A stretch of 5,367 bases of DNA from CAYVKY01 sp964452115 (GTDB lineage Bacteria; Bacteroidota; Ignavibacteria; Tepidaquicellales; Tepidaquicellaceae), in assembly GCA_964452115.1 (NCBI GenBank), contig CAYVKY010000144.1, forward strand, positions 1 through 5,367, in the 5' to 3' direction. A program made the translations under genes and the position numbers. The notes beneath the pieces are model-generated. The model had not been told where the DNA came from and searched no databases. It saw only the letters and a program-made list of their open reading frames with translations. This document shows positions 4,473 through 5,367 of the stretch, in pieces; position 1 is the stretch's first letter, and every line of letters starts with the position of its first letter.

Positions 4473-5367
4473 ATGAAATTAAAAAATTTACTTCGCGGAA
4501 AAAGAACATTACACTTATTGTATTTTTTGGTTTTGCTCTCCGGAATTGTTGTTTTGTATGCCGTTGATGCGGCGTCCTACCCGAGATTTGCAGCGCTTAC
4601 AGGCAGCAAGTGTATGGACTGCCACGTAAGCCCTTCGGGCGGCTCAATGAGAAATGCGTTCGGGCTAAACTATGCAAAGGAAAATCTTCAGATGGATTTC
4701 CTTTCAAAGTATTCAAAAAAAGTTAAGTTCAACCCTGAAATAAACAAATCCATTTACATCGGCGGCGATATACGCACTGCATATCTGGACGACCAGAATC
4801 CTAATTCGCCTGACCTGAACACTTTCCTTACAATGCAGGGCGACCTGTACGTTAATGCGAAATTAAATGATTTTGTAAATGTATTTGTTGCACCGGGAAT
4901 TCAGCTTCCGAATATTCCGACCAAACCGCAGGTTTACGGAATGATTTCAAATCTTCCTCTGAATATTTTTCTCCGTGCAGGAAGATTCACTCCGAACTAC
5001 GGTATCAACATTCCAGAGCACAGGGCATTTCAGCGAATTGATTTTCTGAATACGCCGTATTCCGAAGATGCGGGACTCGAGCTGGGATTGTCCCCGGGTG
5101 TATTTAATTTCAGCATCGGTATGTTCAACGGCATCGGTACTGATTTTTTTGATAACGACCGCAAAAAAATGTTTGCCGCAAATGCCGATGTAACTTTCAG
5201 CCGCGAAGACCAAAATTTTAACGTGAACTTCGGAACATCATTTTATAATAATCCTTATGATTTATTCGGTTCCGGTGGAACGCGCCGTAATGCCGTTACA
5301 CACGCATATTCAGGCTACACAAAAATCGGAATACTTCAGAAAATAGCCGTACTCGGTGAAGTGGATT
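4473..5367 (+). CDS. Exported monoheme c-type cytochrome/porin-like outer-membrane protein (3' truncated by window end)
   Basis: Open from ATG 4473 to the window end (298 codons, no stop). A signal peptide is clear: KLKNLLRGKRTLH, then LLYFLVLLSGIVVLYA, with cleavage probably near residues 30-34. Right after it comes a single c-type heme site, C47-M-D-C50-H51, in the context FAALTGSKCMDCHVSPSGGSMRNAFG; M59 could be a distal ligand, but this is a guess. From about residue 92 the protein reads as amphipathic beta strands with turns (SIYIGGDIRTAYL, MQGDLYVNAKLNDFVNVFVAPG, PLNIFLRAGRFTPNYGINIPEHRAFQR, FNFSIGMFNG, FNVNFGTSFYNNP), the look of an outer-membrane barrel with porin-like GRF-PNYG and EHR-F-R motifs. 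Inference: a barrel with an N-terminal periplasmic heme that may pass electrons at the outer membrane. No Shine-Dalgarno; the leader is A/T only. It lies 47 nt after the Rieske gene. Confidence 0.8.
   Translation, partial: MKLKNLLRGKRTLHLLYFLVLLSGIVVLYAVDAASYPRFAALTGSKCMDCHVSPSGGSMRNAFGLNYAKENLQMDFLSKYSKKVKFNPEINKSIYIGGDIRTAYLDDQNPNSPDLNTFLTMQGDLYVNAKLNDFVNVFVAPGIQLPNIPTKPQVYGMISNLPLNIFLRAGRFTPNYGINIPEHRAFQRIDFLNTPYSEDAGLELGLSPGVFNFSIGMFNGIGTDFFDNDRKKMFAANADVTFSREDQNFNVNFGTSFYNNPYDLFGSGGTRRNAVTHAYSGYTKIGILQKIAVLGEVD

Noticed and set aside
4947..5213. Minus-strand frame opposite the heme-barrel gene
   Set aside because: It is a shadow; the + strand has a signal peptide, a heme motif and barrel pattern throughout.

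Overview
The window looks like a piece of a draft or metagenome-derived bacterial scaffold, because it contains a run of 100 N. It is AT-rich with long A/T stretches between genes. The best guess for the organism is the Bacteroidota/Chlorobi/Ignavibacteria group. This rests on a bacillithiol deacetylase gene, mostly weak or absent Shine-Dalgarno sequences, a lipoprotein with a PtsP-type N-terminal linker, short palindromic repeats of a kind common in those genomes, and a single-heme outer-membrane barrel protein. That placement is inference; no marker gene here fixes the taxonomy. All recognised genes are on the + strand.

Region 1 (about 1-3624) is a compact operon-like block. It holds bshB1 (bacillithiol biosynthesis deacetylase), a predicted 3'-5' exonuclease interrupted by the N gap, a YbaB/EbfC nucleoid-associated protein, recR, a class I SAM-dependent methyltransferase and a small lipoprotein. 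The junctions are 1 nt, 19 nt, 0 nt, 9 nt and a 17-nt overlap, so co-transcription and translational coupling are likely. YbaB-RecR is a widely conserved pair linked to DNA repair. The exonuclease fits that theme, while bshB1 and the methyltransferase are housekeeping passengers. A hydrophobic reading frame ending exactly at the bshB1 start may be the tail of one more upstream gene.

Region 2 (3625-3984) is a 360-bp non-coding stretch. It carries four perfect hairpins in a mirrored order A-B-spacer-B'-A' (3675-3871). The A pair has CCCACGACT arms and the B pair has AAACCGTT arms, and the loop bases show that the right half is the inverted copy of the left half. This resembles a REPIN-like or otherwise non-autonomous palindromic element and is the most unusual DNA structure in the window. 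A perfect TATAAT box lies between it and the next gene.

Region 3 (3985-5367) begins a second functional unit. It contains a Tat-exported Rieske [2Fe-2S] protein with the high-potential-type cluster motif, then a weak intrinsic-terminator-like hairpin. Next is the first 298 codons of an exported protein with one c-type heme site (CMDCH) followed by repetitive beta-barrel-like sequence; this gene runs off the window. Together they suggest the start of an electron-transfer locus that links a membrane-anchored Rieske protein with a heme-bearing outer-membrane barrel.
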